A DNA stretch of 64,000 nucleotides from an uncultured Algibacter sp. (GTDB lineage: Bacteria > Bacteroidota > Bacteroidia > Flavobacteriales > Flavobacteriaceae). Where the stretch lies: NCBI RefSeq assembly GCF_947490405.1, contig NZ_CANLGU010000003.1:310001-374000 (forward strand). Direction: 5' to 3'. This document shows, piece after piece, positions 28,967-38,287 of the stretch (position 1 is its first letter; the number at the start of each line of letters is the position of its first letter). Both the position numbers and the translations under genes were made by a program. The notes below the pieces were generated by a model. That model did no database searches. It was not told where the DNA came from and worked only from the letters and a program-made list of their open reading frames with translations.

Positions 28967-31711
28967 TCATAATTCATAACGTACTCTAAATGAAACAAAT
29001 CGAGGTTGAATAAATGTTTCCAAATTACGAACAGATAAATTACTAGCACTGTTTCTTATTCTAGAATCTATATCTAATAAGTTAGTTGCCTTAATTTCAT
29101 ATTCCCATTTAGAGTCTTCATCTTTTCTATAAGCCAATGATGCATCCCAAGTTTCAAAAGATTGTGATGGATTTACTCCATCATCCTGATTACTATACGT
29201 GTAATCTGTTCTAAAAGTTAATGATTTCCAGATATAGGCATCAAAATTTATTGATGGCGCATTAGTAACAAATTTTGTTGAATTAGTACCTTGGTTATTA
29301 TCTGAAACACTGTAACGGTATCTAAATCTCACATTAGGTGCTTCTCTAAAATTTGTTCTTAACTCTGGGATATAACTCTGTGTAAAACGCTCATTTAAAG
29401 ATTGCCTGCCTTGAATAAACTGATTGATTTTACTATAATTAAAACTTGTTGTTAATGATGCTCTTAACTTACCAAAAGTACGTTGTATACGTCCGTTAGC
29501 AGAAACACTTTCATCTGCAAAATTAGAATTGAAAAATGAGCTCGTTCTAATAACATTATCAAAATTAGTTAAGCCCCGTATTTGGTCTATATTTTTATTA
29601 TAAGATAAACGCGCAAACACATTAGTATAATTAAACAGATTAAAACTTCTGTAAAATAAACTCACATTATGTGACAATGCATTTTGCAATTCTGGCTCAC
29701 CATATTGTATACTATTAAAGTTATTAAATACCAAACCTTCTGCTAAACGTGTAACATCTGTAAATTGATTCCTCATACTGTAACGCAATGTTAAACTTTC
29801 ACTCTTTTTGAATTGAATACGGGTTTCAAAATCTGGCAAAAACCTAAAGAAATTATCTTCATAAGTTTCTCCAAACTGACTGTTTTTATTGCCGTAGGCA
29901 TGTAATGAAAACCCAGGAGTAAATGTAAATTTACCAGCTTTAAGTGTGTAGTGCACACCTAAATACAAGTCCGTAAAGTTATATTCGGTATCATTTGTAG
30001 CACTTAACAAATCCCCATCATCGTTGGGAATAGTTGGTGTTGGTTCAAACTGAGTACCATCCTCTAAAAAATGAAAGATATTAGAATTAAATTCTTGCTT
30101 GCTTAAAATGGTACCAAGTGTGAAATTGATATTACTTTTATCATTAAGAATATTATAATAATCCAATTTAGCATCCACTTGATTAGATTTTATACGTCGG
30201 TTTTGTCCTAAATCATAATTATCAAGAGACGTAATAAATCCAATAGATTCGGCAGTCCTATCAAAAGCATCTCTATCAATGTCATCTCCATTAGTATCAG
30301 GGTTGTTTTCTAAAAGAGCGTTATAAAAAGGGTCCTCATTCTTTATTAAATGTTGTATTTCAAAAGCAAAAATATTAGTCTCGTTTAGCGTGTAATAATA
30401 GTTTAGGTTTTGATTAATACTAAAAGGTGTTACTTCATCTAACTGATTGGTGTTTAAAACAATCGACGAAAAAAGGTTTTGGGTTTGTACATCTTTAGAA
30501 AAGCGTCCTAAAACATCATAATCCATTTGATTATTAACATTAGGTTTATAGGAAGCACTCAGTTTTAAAAGCCCTTGGTTAGAACGTTCTTTACTTTTCT
30601 GAGTAATTTCTTCATCAGGAATACCTGAATCGGTGTATTGGATAAAACTTTCTTCTCTTGATAGGATTCTACTACTGTTATAAATAGCAAATCCACTAAT
30701 ATCTAAAGCACTGTTTGGTGAGTAACTAAAATTGGATGCAGCAAGTTTGTTTTCAATCTCTAACGCATTATTTTGAGTTGTTAAAAAACTTAAACTGTTG
30801 TCTCCAAGATTTATAGACGTACCACTACTCCTGCTTGGAGCTCTAAAACCACCTCCAAAACCTCTTATATCTCGTCGTGTTAAAGCTAACTCCCCTGTAT
30901 TATTTAAATCGCCAATAAAGTTTAAACTAAACTTAGGACTGTAATAAAATAGTTTTGGCTGCACTAAATACAATTCATTATCAGGAGAACTGCCCGCACC
31001 TGCTGTAACATTACCAAACCAAAAGTTTTCTTTACCTTCTTTAAGCTTAATATTTAAAGCTACATTATCTTGATTATTAGTTACACTCCTTAATTGCCCA
31101 ACTTCAGAATAATTTCGTAAAACCTGTACTTTATCAACAGCATTAGATGGTATATTTTTAATACCTAATTTGGTATCACCATCAAAAAAATCTTTACCAT
31201 TAACCATAAGCTTATTAACTACTTTTCCCTCTACTTCAACTTGACCATCATCATTAATTTCAACACCAGGAAGCTTCTCTAAAACATCTTCCAACTTACG
31301 TTCCGAGCCATTTTTAAAAGAATCAGCATTATAAATTAAAGTATCGCCTTTAACCGTTACAGGCATTTCATAAGTTAGCTCTACAGCATCTAGAGCATTG
31401 TCGGCAGTAAGTACAATATCTTTAGTTATATCAGTAGTTTTTGTTGTTACTGTTTCTGTGAAGGTTTTCATTCCAATATAACTTACTTGAATGCTATAAG
31501 TAGAATTTTTAGATAAGCTAAGTTTGTAAAAACCTTTTTGATCTGTTATACCATAAGATTGTAAGGTTTTAGATTCCTGATTAATGGCTATAACATTTGC
31601 TAGTTCTAATGGAGATCCAATGCTATCTTTTACAATACCTTGCATTTTTACTTGCGTAAATGAAAGATGCGTTACTAAAAGTAACATCGTTATAATTAGT
31701 TTTTTTATCAT
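28967..31711 (-). CDS. TonB-dependent-receptor-type outer membrane beta-barrel protein
   Basis: 914 residues. A signal peptide (about 1-19) is followed by a carboxypeptidase-like regulatory domain (about 24-107, VKDSIGSPLELANVIAIN). Then comes a plug domain (about 125-225, LEDVLEKLPGVEINDDGQVEVEGK), then a long beta-barrel ending FVSFRVRYEL. The substrate is not evident. It is the last gene of a four-gene minus unit with three GLPGLI proteins, 38 bp after the nearest one, so it probably works with them in the outer membrane or periplasm. Confidence 0.88.
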   Translation of the reverse strand: MIKKLIITMLLLVTHLSFTQVKMQGIVKDSIGSPLELANVIAINQESKTLQSYGITDQKGFYKLSLSKNSTYSIQVSYIGMKTFTETVTTKTTDITKDIVLTADNALDAVELTYEMPVTVKGDTLIYNADSFKNGSERKLEDVLEKLPGVEINDDGQVEVEGKVVNKLMVNGKDFFDGDTKLGIKNIPSNAVDKVQVLRNYSEVGQLRSVTNNQDNVALNIKLKEGKENFWFGNVTAGAGSSPDNELYLVQPKLFYYSPKFSLNFIGDLNNTGELALTRRDIRGFGGGFRAPSRSSGTSINLGDNSLSFLTTQNNALEIENKLAASNFSYSPNSALDISGFAIYNSSRILSREESFIQYTDSGIPDEEITQKSKERSNQGLLKLSASYKPNVNNQMDYDVLGRFSKDVQTQNLFSSIVLNTNQLDEVTPFSINQNLNYYYTLNETNIFAFEIQHLIKNEDPFYNALLENNPDTNGDDIDRDAFDRTAESIGFITSLDNYDLGQNRRIKSNQVDAKLDYYNILNDKSNINFTLGTILSKQEFNSNIFHFLEDGTQFEPTPTIPNDDGDLLSATNDTEYNFTDLYLGVHYTLKAGKFTFTPGFSLHAYGNKNSQFGETYEDNFFRFLPDFETRIQFKKSESLTLRYSMRNQFTDVTRLAEGLVFNNFNSIQYGEPELQNALSHNVSLFYRSFNLFNYTNVFARLSYNKNIDQIRGLTNFDNVIRTSSFFNSNFADESVSANGRIQRTFGKLRASLTTSFNYSKINQFIQGRQSLNERFTQSYIPELRTNFREAPNVRFRYRYSVSDNNQGTNSTKFVTNAPSINFDAYIWKSLTFRTDYTYSNQDDGVNPSQSFETWDASLAYRKDEDSKWEYEIKATNLLDIDSRIRNSASNLSVRNLETFIQPRFVSFRVRYEL

Positions 31712-31749
31712 GATTTTTTGATTGATTAGCGCATGAAATGTTTCGAAGT

Positions 31750-32619
31750 CTAATTTCGCCTTCCTCCCGGTCTGCCACCTCCTCGCCTTCGACTATCTCT
31801 AAATTCCTGCATTTTTTTTGTGATGATTTCGTTATACTCCATTTTAGTAACTTGTTCACCTTTTTCTGGAGCTTCAATTTTAGTTTTTTCTTCTGGGTTT
31901 ATAATAATTTTTGAACAAAGCATGGTTGTGTTGCCTGCACTAACTTCTAATATTAAACCAGGCAATCCCCAATATTCAGAAGGCCCATGACTAACAGGGA
32001 TTTGTGGCGAATACCAAGCAACAACTTCAATCATCTTAACGTTATCTTCTTCGTTTTCAACTGCGTCTTTGATCTTCAAAGAATCTGGCTTCTTTTCGTT
32101 TTCTTCTCGTCGTCTTGGTGGAAATTCAACATCTGTAGATTCTTTTTTAGCTGTTGCCTTAAAACATAAATACTGTCCTATTTGTTTAGTTTCAGTACCC
32201 ATTACCCAGTCTAATGGTTTAAGTGCTTCTTTAATTAAAAATTGTTTTCCGAAGAACTCTTGATCTTGCAAAAACAAATGCTCCTTGATATTTTTGTACT
32301 GTGGACCTGCAGAAAAGCTACTTCCAAACATACTTGGCCCTCTACCATTACCTGGCATAGCTAATTTCTCATCTTCTTTATAAATAGACGCTTCTTTGTT
32401 GAACGTTAAAATGTATGTTTTCTCGAACATAGATTTCAAACGTTCAGCCATTTGTTTTTTCTGTTGTTCATTCAATTGTCTTCCTCTACCAAAGCGGCTC
32501 ATATCCATCGTTGTTTTCGAAAAATAATAAGCTTTGCCCTGAAAATCTTGAGCACTTGAAGAAAAAGAAATAAAAAAAATAAAAAGAAAAACCGTTAATT
32601 TTAAAGGTAATGTTTTCAT
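31750..32619 (-). CDS. GLPGLI family protein, copy 1
   Basis: 289 residues: signal peptide ending SSSAQ, the shared opening DFQGKAYYFSKTTM, then YILTFNKEASIYKEDEKL, and the family motif GLPGLI at 218-223 in EYWGLPGLILEV. The C-terminus is a run of Arg and Gly (SRRRGGGRPGGRRN) not seen in copy 3. The family is Bacteroidota-specific with unknown function, often next to TonB-dependent receptors as here. A palindrome lies in its upstream gap (32638-32656). Confidence 0.88.
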   Translation of the reverse strand: MKTLPLKLTVFLFIFFISFSSSAQDFQGKAYYFSKTTMDMSRFGRGRQLNEQQKKQMAERLKSMFEKTYILTFNKEASIYKEDEKLAMPGNGRGPSMFGSSFSAGPQYKNIKEHLFLQDQEFFGKQFLIKEALKPLDWVMGTETKQIGQYLCFKATAKKESTDVEFPPRRREENEKKPDSLKIKDAVENEEDNVKMIEVVAWYSPQIPVSHGPSEYWGLPGLILEVSAGNTTMLCSKIIINPEEKTKIEAPEKGEQVTKMEYNEIITKKMQEFRDSRRRGGGRPGGRRN

Positions 32620-32637
32620 AGAGGTGTGAAATTACAT

Positions 32638-32656
32638 GTATCTTAGACCAAGATAC
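32638..32656. promoter_or_regulatory. Palindrome upstream of GLPGLI copy 1
   Basis: GTATCTT-AGACC-AAGATAC, 7-bp perfect arms around 5 nt, 18 bp before the gene start. It could be an operator or an RNA hairpin in the leader. Only one copy was seen. Confidence 0.45.
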
Positions 32657-32720
32657 CACCTTTAGGTTTAAAACTGAGACGTTAATATTTCGTTAAAAAA
32701 ACAACTTGTTTTTATTACTA

Positions 32721-33557
32721 TTAAGGGCGTCTTCTTCCACGATTATCTCTAAACTCTTTCATTTTTTCCATTACAATAGATTGATATTCCTTTTTGGTAA
32801 CCACTTCACCTTTATCAGAAGCCTCTAGTTTAGTTTTTTCTTTCGGATTCAAAATGACTTTAGAACATAATATAGTTGTATTTCCTACGCTAACTTCTAA
32901 AATTAAACCTGGCAACCCCCAATACTCTAAAGGTCCCTGACTTATAGGAATTTGTGGCGAGTACCATGCTACTATCTGTGTCATTGGAATCTCTTCTATA
33001 TCAGTTTCTTCAGTTTTTTCGGAGCTCTCATTTTTTTCTTGATTTCTTAATTTATCCCAAGAAAATGACCACCAATTCAATTCAGAATCTGGTATTACTG
33101 TCACCGCTTTAAAGCAGGTATAATTCCCTATCATTTTAGTCTCATCCCCCATCACCCAGTCTAATTTTTGTAATGCATCTTTTATTAAAAACTTCTTACC
33201 ATAAAACTCTTGTTCTTGCATCAATAGATTATCTTTTACATTTTTGTATTGTGGTCCCGGAGTGAAATTCTGACCCCACGAGTCTGTTGCTCCAGACATA
33301 GCATCTAATTTTTCATCCTCTTTAAAATAAGATTCTTCTTTGTTAAAAGTCAAAATATAAGTCTTCTCTAATCTATTTTTTAAGCGTTCCTGAACTTGTT
33401 TTTTTTGTTGAGCACTAAGTTTAGCTCCCCATTTACCCAATTCCATAGTTGACTTTGAATAATAATAAGCTTTTCCTTGAAAATCTTGAGATTTTACAGA
33501 AAATGACACTAATACCAATAAGGACAAAACAATAATTTTAATACTCCAACTTTCCAT
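32721..33557 (-). CDS. GLPGLI family protein, copy 2
   Basis: 278 residues. The closest paralogue is copy 1: both share DFQGKAYYxSKxTM, LEKTYILTFNKE, a KLDWVMG stretch and the motif GLPGLI at 214-219. It has a signal peptide (LSLLVLVSFSVKSQ) and a short basic tail NRGRRRP. Middle and internal acidic loops differ strongly, so the duplication is not recent. Two TATATTTG -7-like boxes lie upstream (33577-33584 and 33626-33633) without good -33 boxes. Confidence 0.88.
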   Translation of the reverse strand: MESWSIKIIVLSLLVLVSFSVKSQDFQGKAYYYSKSTMELGKWGAKLSAQQKKQVQERLKNRLEKTYILTFNKEESYFKEDEKLDAMSGATDSWGQNFTPGPQYKNVKDNLLMQEQEFYGKKFLIKDALQKLDWVMGDETKMIGNYTCFKAVTVIPDSELNWWSFSWDKLRNQEKNESSEKTEETDIEEIPMTQIVAWYSPQIPISQGPLEYWGLPGLILEVSVGNTTILCSKVILNPKEKTKLEASDKGEVVTKKEYQSIVMEKMKEFRDNRGRRRP

Positions 33558-33635
33558 AATAGTCTATTTTGTTTAACAAATATATAAATTTATTAAACAC
33601 CATTATTTGATAGCTCTTAGAATACCAAATATATA

Positions 33636-34454
33636 CTATCCTCCAATCCTTATCATTAATCGCTCTCCATTGTTATCCCGTCCGCTTTTAGATTTGAATT
33701 GTTGCATCATTTCTTGAGATTTTTTTTCTCGAATGTCATCAAATTCCTTTTGATTAACTTCTTTTCCTTTACTGGGTTCAACAATCTTTACTTCCTCTTC
33801 GGGGTTCAAAACAATCTTGGTACATACTAAAGTTAAGTCGCCATCATTCATTTCTAAAATCAAACCGGGTAATCCAAAATATTCTGCTGGACCATTATTA
33901 ATGGGTATTTGTGGTGTATACCAAACAGTCGTTGTTCTAGGTTTGGTAACCTTTTCAATTACTCCCATTTCTGTTAAAGTTTCAGTGGTATATTCATCTT
34001 TAAAAACTGCTTTAAAACAAGTGTAATTCCCAATGTTTTTAGTTTCGTTTACGAGTTCCCATTTTCTATTAGTCAATGTGTCCTTTATTAGAAATACCTT
34101 TCCATAAATTTCAGATTTATTTAAAAATCTGCCTTCTTTTATATTCTTATATAAAATATCTGATGCCTGTGATACTTTAATTTTAATTCCAGATTGAAAA
34201 GGATTAGGAGCCGCTAACTTTTCTTCTTTTTTGTAAATAGATTCATGCTTGTTAAATGTAAGTGTATACTCTTGCTGAAACTGTTTTCTCAATTGTTCTT
34301 GAATTTGCTTCTGCTTTTCATCACTCATCTCCTTATTACCCATTTTTAAATTTACTTTTCGGTGCGATTTGTAGGTGGCAACCCCTTGGAAATTTTGTGC
34401 TATTACGCTTGTAGTAAATAGCAATAACAAGAAATAGACATAGTTGTTTTTCAT
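33636..34454 (-). CDS. GLPGLI family protein, copy 3 (first gene of the unit)
   Basis: 272 residues, the most divergent copy. Signal peptide FLLLLFTTSVIAQ, opening NFQGVATYKSHRKV, ETKNIGNYTCFKAV in the centre, GLPGLI at 194-199 (EYFGLPGLILEM). No Arg/Gly tail. It lies next to the divergent regulatory region shared with the sensor kinase, so it should be the promoter-proximal gene of the receptor unit. Confidence 0.88.
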   Translation of the reverse strand: MKNNYVYFLLLLFTTSVIAQNFQGVATYKSHRKVNLKMGNKEMSDEKQKQIQEQLRKQFQQEYTLTFNKHESIYKKEEKLAAPNPFQSGIKIKVSQASDILYKNIKEGRFLNKSEIYGKVFLIKDTLTNRKWELVNETKNIGNYTCFKAVFKDEYTTETLTEMGVIEKVTKPRTTTVWYTPQIPINNGPAEYFGLPGLILEMNDGDLTLVCTKIVLNPEEEVKIVEPSKGKEVNQKEFDDIREKKSQEMMQQFKSKSGRDNNGERLMIRIGG

Positions 34455-34512
34455 AATTGTTCGTTTTTTGATTAATGAAGTACAAATATGTAGTAGAATT
34501 TCTGTATTTAAA

Positions 34513-34538
34513 GTTAACTAGTGTTAACGTGTGTTAAC
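34513..34538. promoter_or_regulatory. Three GTTAAC boxes at 10-bp spacing (putative response-regulator operator)
   Basis: GTTAAC occurs at 34513, 34523 and 34533, each separated by 4 bp, thus once per helical turn on one DNA face. It lies in the 124-bp region between the GLPGLI unit and the sensor kinase gene, immediately upstream of the candidate -33 boxes on both sides. Such tandem direct repeats are the usual site type of OmpR-family regulators, one of which is encoded two genes away. Confidence 0.65.
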
Positions 34539-34541
34539 CGA

Positions 34542-34573
34542 TTGGTTTTATTGATTTTTAACATTTACTTTTG
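34542..34573 (+). promoter_or_regulatory. Candidate promoter of the sensor kinase gene
   Basis: TTG (34542-34544), 21 bp, TACTTTTG (34566-34573). The -7 ends 5 nt before the ATG, so the transcript would be nearly leaderless. The GTTAAC repeats end 4 bp upstream of the -33. Confidence 0.5.
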
Positions 34574-34578
34574 GATTA

Positions 34579-36045
34579 ATGAACGAGCAAAAATACAGAT
34601 GGCTACTCTATATAATTGTTACTACTATTATTCTAACCATAGTAGTACAAGGTTATTGGAATTATAAAAATTATCTACTAAATAAGCAGAATTTTATAAA
34701 TCAAGTACAGGTAAGTTTAGATAATGCTTTAGATACTTATTATGCTGAACTTGCAGAATCTAATAACTTAACTTTAATTGAAACAGACACCCTGTCTATA
34801 TTGAACCAAGGGAAGCTAAAATTAAACACAGATTCAATTCTAAATAGTATAACCAAGGAACATAAAGTTTTAAGTGGCAAAGGTATTTCTGGCTTCACAC
34901 AACTGAAAGGCAATGATAGTGGTTTTACATTTCGTAAAGGAAAAAACCATATTTCTCAAGTACGTGTTATAAAAGGTACAAAAGCTGCAGATAGTATTAA
35001 ACTCCTTAAAGGTATCACTTCTATATTTATCTCTATAAAGAACGACACCTTAGATTTTGCAAAGCTAAACCCTTTAATAAAAAGTGAGTTTAACAGAAAG
35101 AAATTAGAATTTGAGTATGTTTTAAAACATTATAAGCACGATAGTTTATTTAATATATTTAATGCAGAAAAGGAAAAACCAAACTTCTTAAAAGCTCGGT
35201 CTAAATCAACATTTTTAAAACAAAATGAAGTTTTAGAAATAGCCTATCCAAATGCTACAAGTATTATTTTAAAACAAAGTTTTGGTAGTATCATAATTTC
35301 TATATTATTAGTAGTCTCTATTATTAGCGCTTTATTCTATTTACTTAAGGTTATAAAAAACCAGAAACAGTTAGCTGAAATTAAAAATGATTTAATTAGT
35401 AATATTACACATGAGTTTAAAACGCCCATTGCTACTATTGGTGTGGCTCTAGAAAGTATTAATAGTTTTAACGCCATTAATGATAAAGAAAAAACGAAAA
35501 AGTATGTTGATATGTCATCTAATCAGCTTTCAAAGTTAAATCTTATGGTTGAAAAACTATTGGAAACCGCTACTTTGGATAGTGAATCCTTAGAATTTCA
35601 TAAAGAATCTTTAGATCTCGTTGCGCTTCTTGATAATTTAATAACTCGATATAAAACTCATAACCCAGATAAATTATTCAAATCTCATATTAATGTAAAA
35701 ATGTTGAATATTAGTGCTGATAAATTTCACTTTGAAAATGCGCTAAACAATATTTTAGATAACGCGATTAAATATGGAGGAGACGAAATTTCTATTGCAC
35801 TCAATAATAATTCTAAGTACATAGAAATCTCCATTTCAGATAATGGCAATACTTTAAGAGCAGAAAACAAACAACGTATTTTCGAAAAGTTTTATAGAAT
35901 TCCAAAAGGAAACACACACGATGTAAAGGGCTATGGTATTGGTTTATACTACACAAAAACTATCATTGACAAGCATGGAGGTAATATTCATTTAGACTTA
36001 AAAAACAAACTAACAACATTCAAAATTTCTATACCTCATGCATAA
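34579..36045 (+). CDS. Membrane sensor histidine kinase
   Basis: 488 residues: membrane helix 8-25, a periplasmic sensor domain of about 205 residues with no recognised fold, and membrane helix 235-256. HisKA has the phosphorylated H278 in SNITHEFKTP. HATPase_c has N box NNILDNAIKYGG, F box FEKFYRIP and G box GYGIGLYYTK. It overlaps the response regulator gene by 8 bp. Divergent from the GLPGLI-receptor unit, so it is a good candidate to sense envelope state or a substrate of that unit. Confidence 0.93.
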   Translation: MNEQKYRWLLYIIVTTIILTIVVQGYWNYKNYLLNKQNFINQVQVSLDNALDTYYAELAESNNLTLIETDTLSILNQGKLKLNTDSILNSITKEHKVLSGKGISGFTQLKGNDSGFTFRKGKNHISQVRVIKGTKAADSIKLLKGITSIFISIKNDTLDFAKLNPLIKSEFNRKKLEFEYVLKHYKHDSLFNIFNAEKEKPNFLKARSKSTFLKQNEVLEIAYPNATSIILKQSFGSIIISILLVVSIISALFYLLKVIKNQKQLAEIKNDLISNITHEFKTPIATIGVALESINSFNAINDKEKTKKYVDMSSNQLSKLNLMVEKLLETATLDSESLEFHKESLDLVALLDNLITRYKTHNPDKLFKSHINVKMLNISADKFHFENALNNILDNAIKYGGDEISIALNNNSKYIEISISDNGNTLRAENKQRIFEKFYRIPKGNTHDVKGYGIGLYYTKTIIDKHGGNIHLDLKNKLTTFKISIPHA

Positions 36046-36721
36046 GCCTGTAAAAATTTTATTAGCTGAAGATGAAGCTGCTCTTGGACAAATTATAAAA
36101 GAAAGTCTTGAAACTAGGGGTTTTGAAGTTAAACTTTGCGAAAATGGCGAGGTTGCATTAAAAAAATATCAAGTTGAAACACCAGATTTATTAGTTTTAG
36201 ATGTAATGATGCCAAAAAAAGATGGTTTTACATTAGCCAAAGAAATCCGAAATATTGATGATACCATTCCTATTATATTTTTAACAGCAAAATCGCAAAC
36301 ACAGGATGTTGTAGAAGGGTTTTCTATTGGTGGTAACGACTATCTAAAAAAACCATTTAGCATGGAAGAGTTAATCGTTAGAATCAATAACCTATTGAAC
36401 CGAAGTAAAAAGCAAAAACATTCAGCTCTCATTGAGATTAGCCAGTATACTTTTAATTTCCCAAAGCAAACGCTTCAGTTTAAAGACGAAGACAAAATTC
36501 CATTAACGCATCGTGAATCTCATTTACTGTTTCATCTTGTAAAAAATAAAAATCAGGTCTTAAATCGTTCTTTAATTTTAAATAAACTTTGGGGAAATGA
36601 TGATTTTTTCAGTGCAAGAAGTATGGATGTATTTATAACCAAGCTTAGAAAAAAGCTAAAGCAAGATTCTAATATTGAAATAATTAATGTTAGAGGCTTT
36701 GGCTATAAACTAATTTACTAA
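36038..36721 (+). CDS. OmpR-family response regulator
   Basis: 227 residues: receiver domain with the acidic pocket EDE, the phospho-acceptor D55 in LVLDVMMP, the switch Thr in FLTAK and the lysine in YLKKPF. A winged-helix DNA-binding domain follows, ending NVRGFGYKLIY. Pairs with the kinase by overlap. The most likely target is the GTTAAC triple repeat at 34.5 kb, by inference from position. Confidence 0.95.
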   Translation: MHKPVKILLAEDEAALGQIIKESLETRGFEVKLCENGEVALKKYQVETPDLLVLDVMMPKKDGFTLAKEIRNIDDTIPIIFLTAKSQTQDVVEGFSIGGNDYLKKPFSMEELIVRINNLLNRSKKQKHSALIEISQYTFNFPKQTLQFKDEDKIPLTHRESHLLFHLVKNKNQVLNRSLILNKLWGNDDFFSARSMDVFITKLRKKLKQDSNIEIINVRGFGYKLIY

Positions 36722-36755
36722 AAAGTGGTTTGATTTTTGTACTTTTCAAGCTGCT

Positions 36756-37535
36756 ATGAGAGCTATAATTTACATGTTCCTGTTTTTTACACTTTATACA
36801 AGTGCACAAAAGCCTATAGAAACAACTTCAATAAAAAAAACAGATATAGTATTCGATAAACTTGTAGCCATAGATAATTTTGGAACAATCTTCTATTTGA
36901 AAGATGATGTTATTCTAAAAAAAGTAGAGAATACCTTGATTACTTATAATAACTTACAACTTGGTAATATTGCATCTGCAAACGCATTCAACCCTTTAAA
37001 AATCAATTTACTTTATAAAGATTTTAATACCGTAATCATTCTTGATAATCGTTTAGCAGAAATATTTAAAATAGATTTTAACAGTTTAATTCCATACAAG
37101 AACGTCACTCATATTTCAACTGGGCACGATAATACCATTTGGGTATTTAATCAAGACTTACAAAAGCTAGAATTATTTGATTATAAGAGCAGAACCTCAA
37201 GAGCACAAACTGTACCTGTGCAAAGTTCAGTACTTGATTTAAAAAGTAATTATAATTTTTGTTGGTTGCTTACAGAAAACTATTTGTATAAATATAATTA
37301 CTTCGGGAGTTTAGTTAAAAAAATTAAAAATATAGGGTATACAGAATTAGCTGAAACTAACGGGGATATAATCCTTAAAAAAGAAAACAAACTCTTATAC
37401 AACAAAAAAAACACAGATAATATTTTTCCTATAAAAACAGGAAATTTGTTAATAAATCAGTTTTTTGTAACCAACGAAACCTTGTATATTTACAACTCTG
37501 AATTTTTGCAGGAATTTCAATTAAAAATCGATTAA
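36756..37535 (+). CDS. Secreted conserved hypothetical protein, beta-propeller-like
   Basis: 259 residues with a signal peptide (IYMFLFFTLYTSAQK). It is rich in short hydrophobic strands, with repeated patterns such as AIDNFGTIFYLKDD and STGHDNTIWVFNQDLQKLELFD that suggest a partial WD/NHL-like propeller. No active-site motif. Sits 2 bp before the deoxynucleoside kinase gene and 35 bp after the regulator gene, so it may be transcribed with either. Confidence 0.6.
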   Translation: MRAIIYMFLFFTLYTSAQKPIETTSIKKTDIVFDKLVAIDNFGTIFYLKDDVILKKVENTLITYNNLQLGNIASANAFNPLKINLLYKDFNTVIILDNRLAEIFKIDFNSLIPYKNVTHISTGHDNTIWVFNQDLQKLELFDYKSRTSRAQTVPVQSSVLDLKSNYNFCWLLTENYLYKYNYFGSLVKKIKNIGYTELAETNGDIILKKENKLLYNKKNTDNIFPIKTGNLLINQFFVTNETLYIYNSEFLQEFQLKID

Positions 37536-37537
37536 CC

Positions 37538-38149
37538 ATGCACATTGCTATTGCCGGAAATATTGGGGCTGGAAAAACTACGCTCACTAAATTATTAGCA
37601 AAACATTACAACTGGGAAGCGCAATTAGAAGATGTAGTGGATAATCCTTACTTAGATGATTTCTACAATCAAATGGAACGTTGGAGTTTCAATCTACAGG
37701 TATATTTTCTAAATAGTAGATTTCGTCAGGTTTTACAAATTCGTCAAAGCGGTAGAGACATTATTCAAGATCGTACCATTTATGAAGACGCCCACATTTT
37801 TGCACCAAATTTGCATGCCATGGGCTTAATGACTAATCGAGATTTTGAAAACTACAAATCTCTTTTCGATTTAATGGAATCTCTTGTAAAAGGTCCCGAT
37901 GTTCTAATCTATTTACGTAGCTCAATACCTAATTTAGTTTCGCAAATTCACAAACGTGGTCGTGACTACGAAAACTCAATAAGTATTGATTATTTAAGCA
38001 GGCTTAACGAACGCTATGAAGCTTGGATTCACGATTATAAAGGTAAATTACTAATCATAGACGTCGATAATTTAAACTTTGTGGATAACCCTGAAGACTT
38101 AGGAAACGTTATTAATACCATAGACGCTGAGATAAACGGGTTGTTTTAA
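37538..38149 (+). CDS. Deoxynucleoside kinase
   Basis: 203 residues: P-loop GNIGAGKTT (7-15), the family motif QDRTIYEDAHIFA (DRS/ERS-like general base region) and the lid arginines in HKRGRDYE. Phosphorylates deoxynucleosides in the salvage pathway. The specificity (dA/dG versus dC/dT) cannot be fixed by eye. Followed by repeat copy D. Confidence 0.88.
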   Translation: MHIAIAGNIGAGKTTLTKLLAKHYNWEAQLEDVVDNPYLDDFYNQMERWSFNLQVYFLNSRFRQVLQIRQSGRDIIQDRTIYEDAHIFAPNLHAMGLMTNRDFENYKSLFDLMESLVKGPDVLIYLRSSIPNLVSQIHKRGRDYENSISIDYLSRLNERYEAWIHDYKGKLLIIDVDNLNFVDNPEDLGNVINTIDAEINGLF

Positions 38150-38153
38150 TTAT

Positions 38154-38251
38154 GGCGTTACCCAGAAGGGTCGGGCTTTCCATTACTAGTTTTGGCTCGA
38201 TGCATGCCTCGCCAAAAGCTATCCTTTACAATCCCTAACGCATTTACCAAC
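38154..38251 (-). repeat. Dispersed structured repeat, copy D
   Basis: Reverse orientation, 98 nt, between convergent genes. Read on the minus strand it begins GTTGGTAAATGCGTTAGGGA and ends ACCCTTCTGGGTAACGCC. Outer stem GCGTTA/TAACGC, central hairpin TTTTGGC/GCCAAAA, 3' hairpin CCC/GGG. The central arm is almost identical to copy A, which is on the opposite strand 38 kb away. Confidence 0.9.
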
Positions 38252-38287
38252 TTAGGTTATTGCTTTACCAAAAAACATTTTACTTTT

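Noticed and set aside
36756-37535. The secreted propeller-like protein as third member of the two-component system
   Set aside because: The gap and the 2-bp link to the deoxynucleoside kinase gene make its membership undecided; no motif supports a sensor accessory role.
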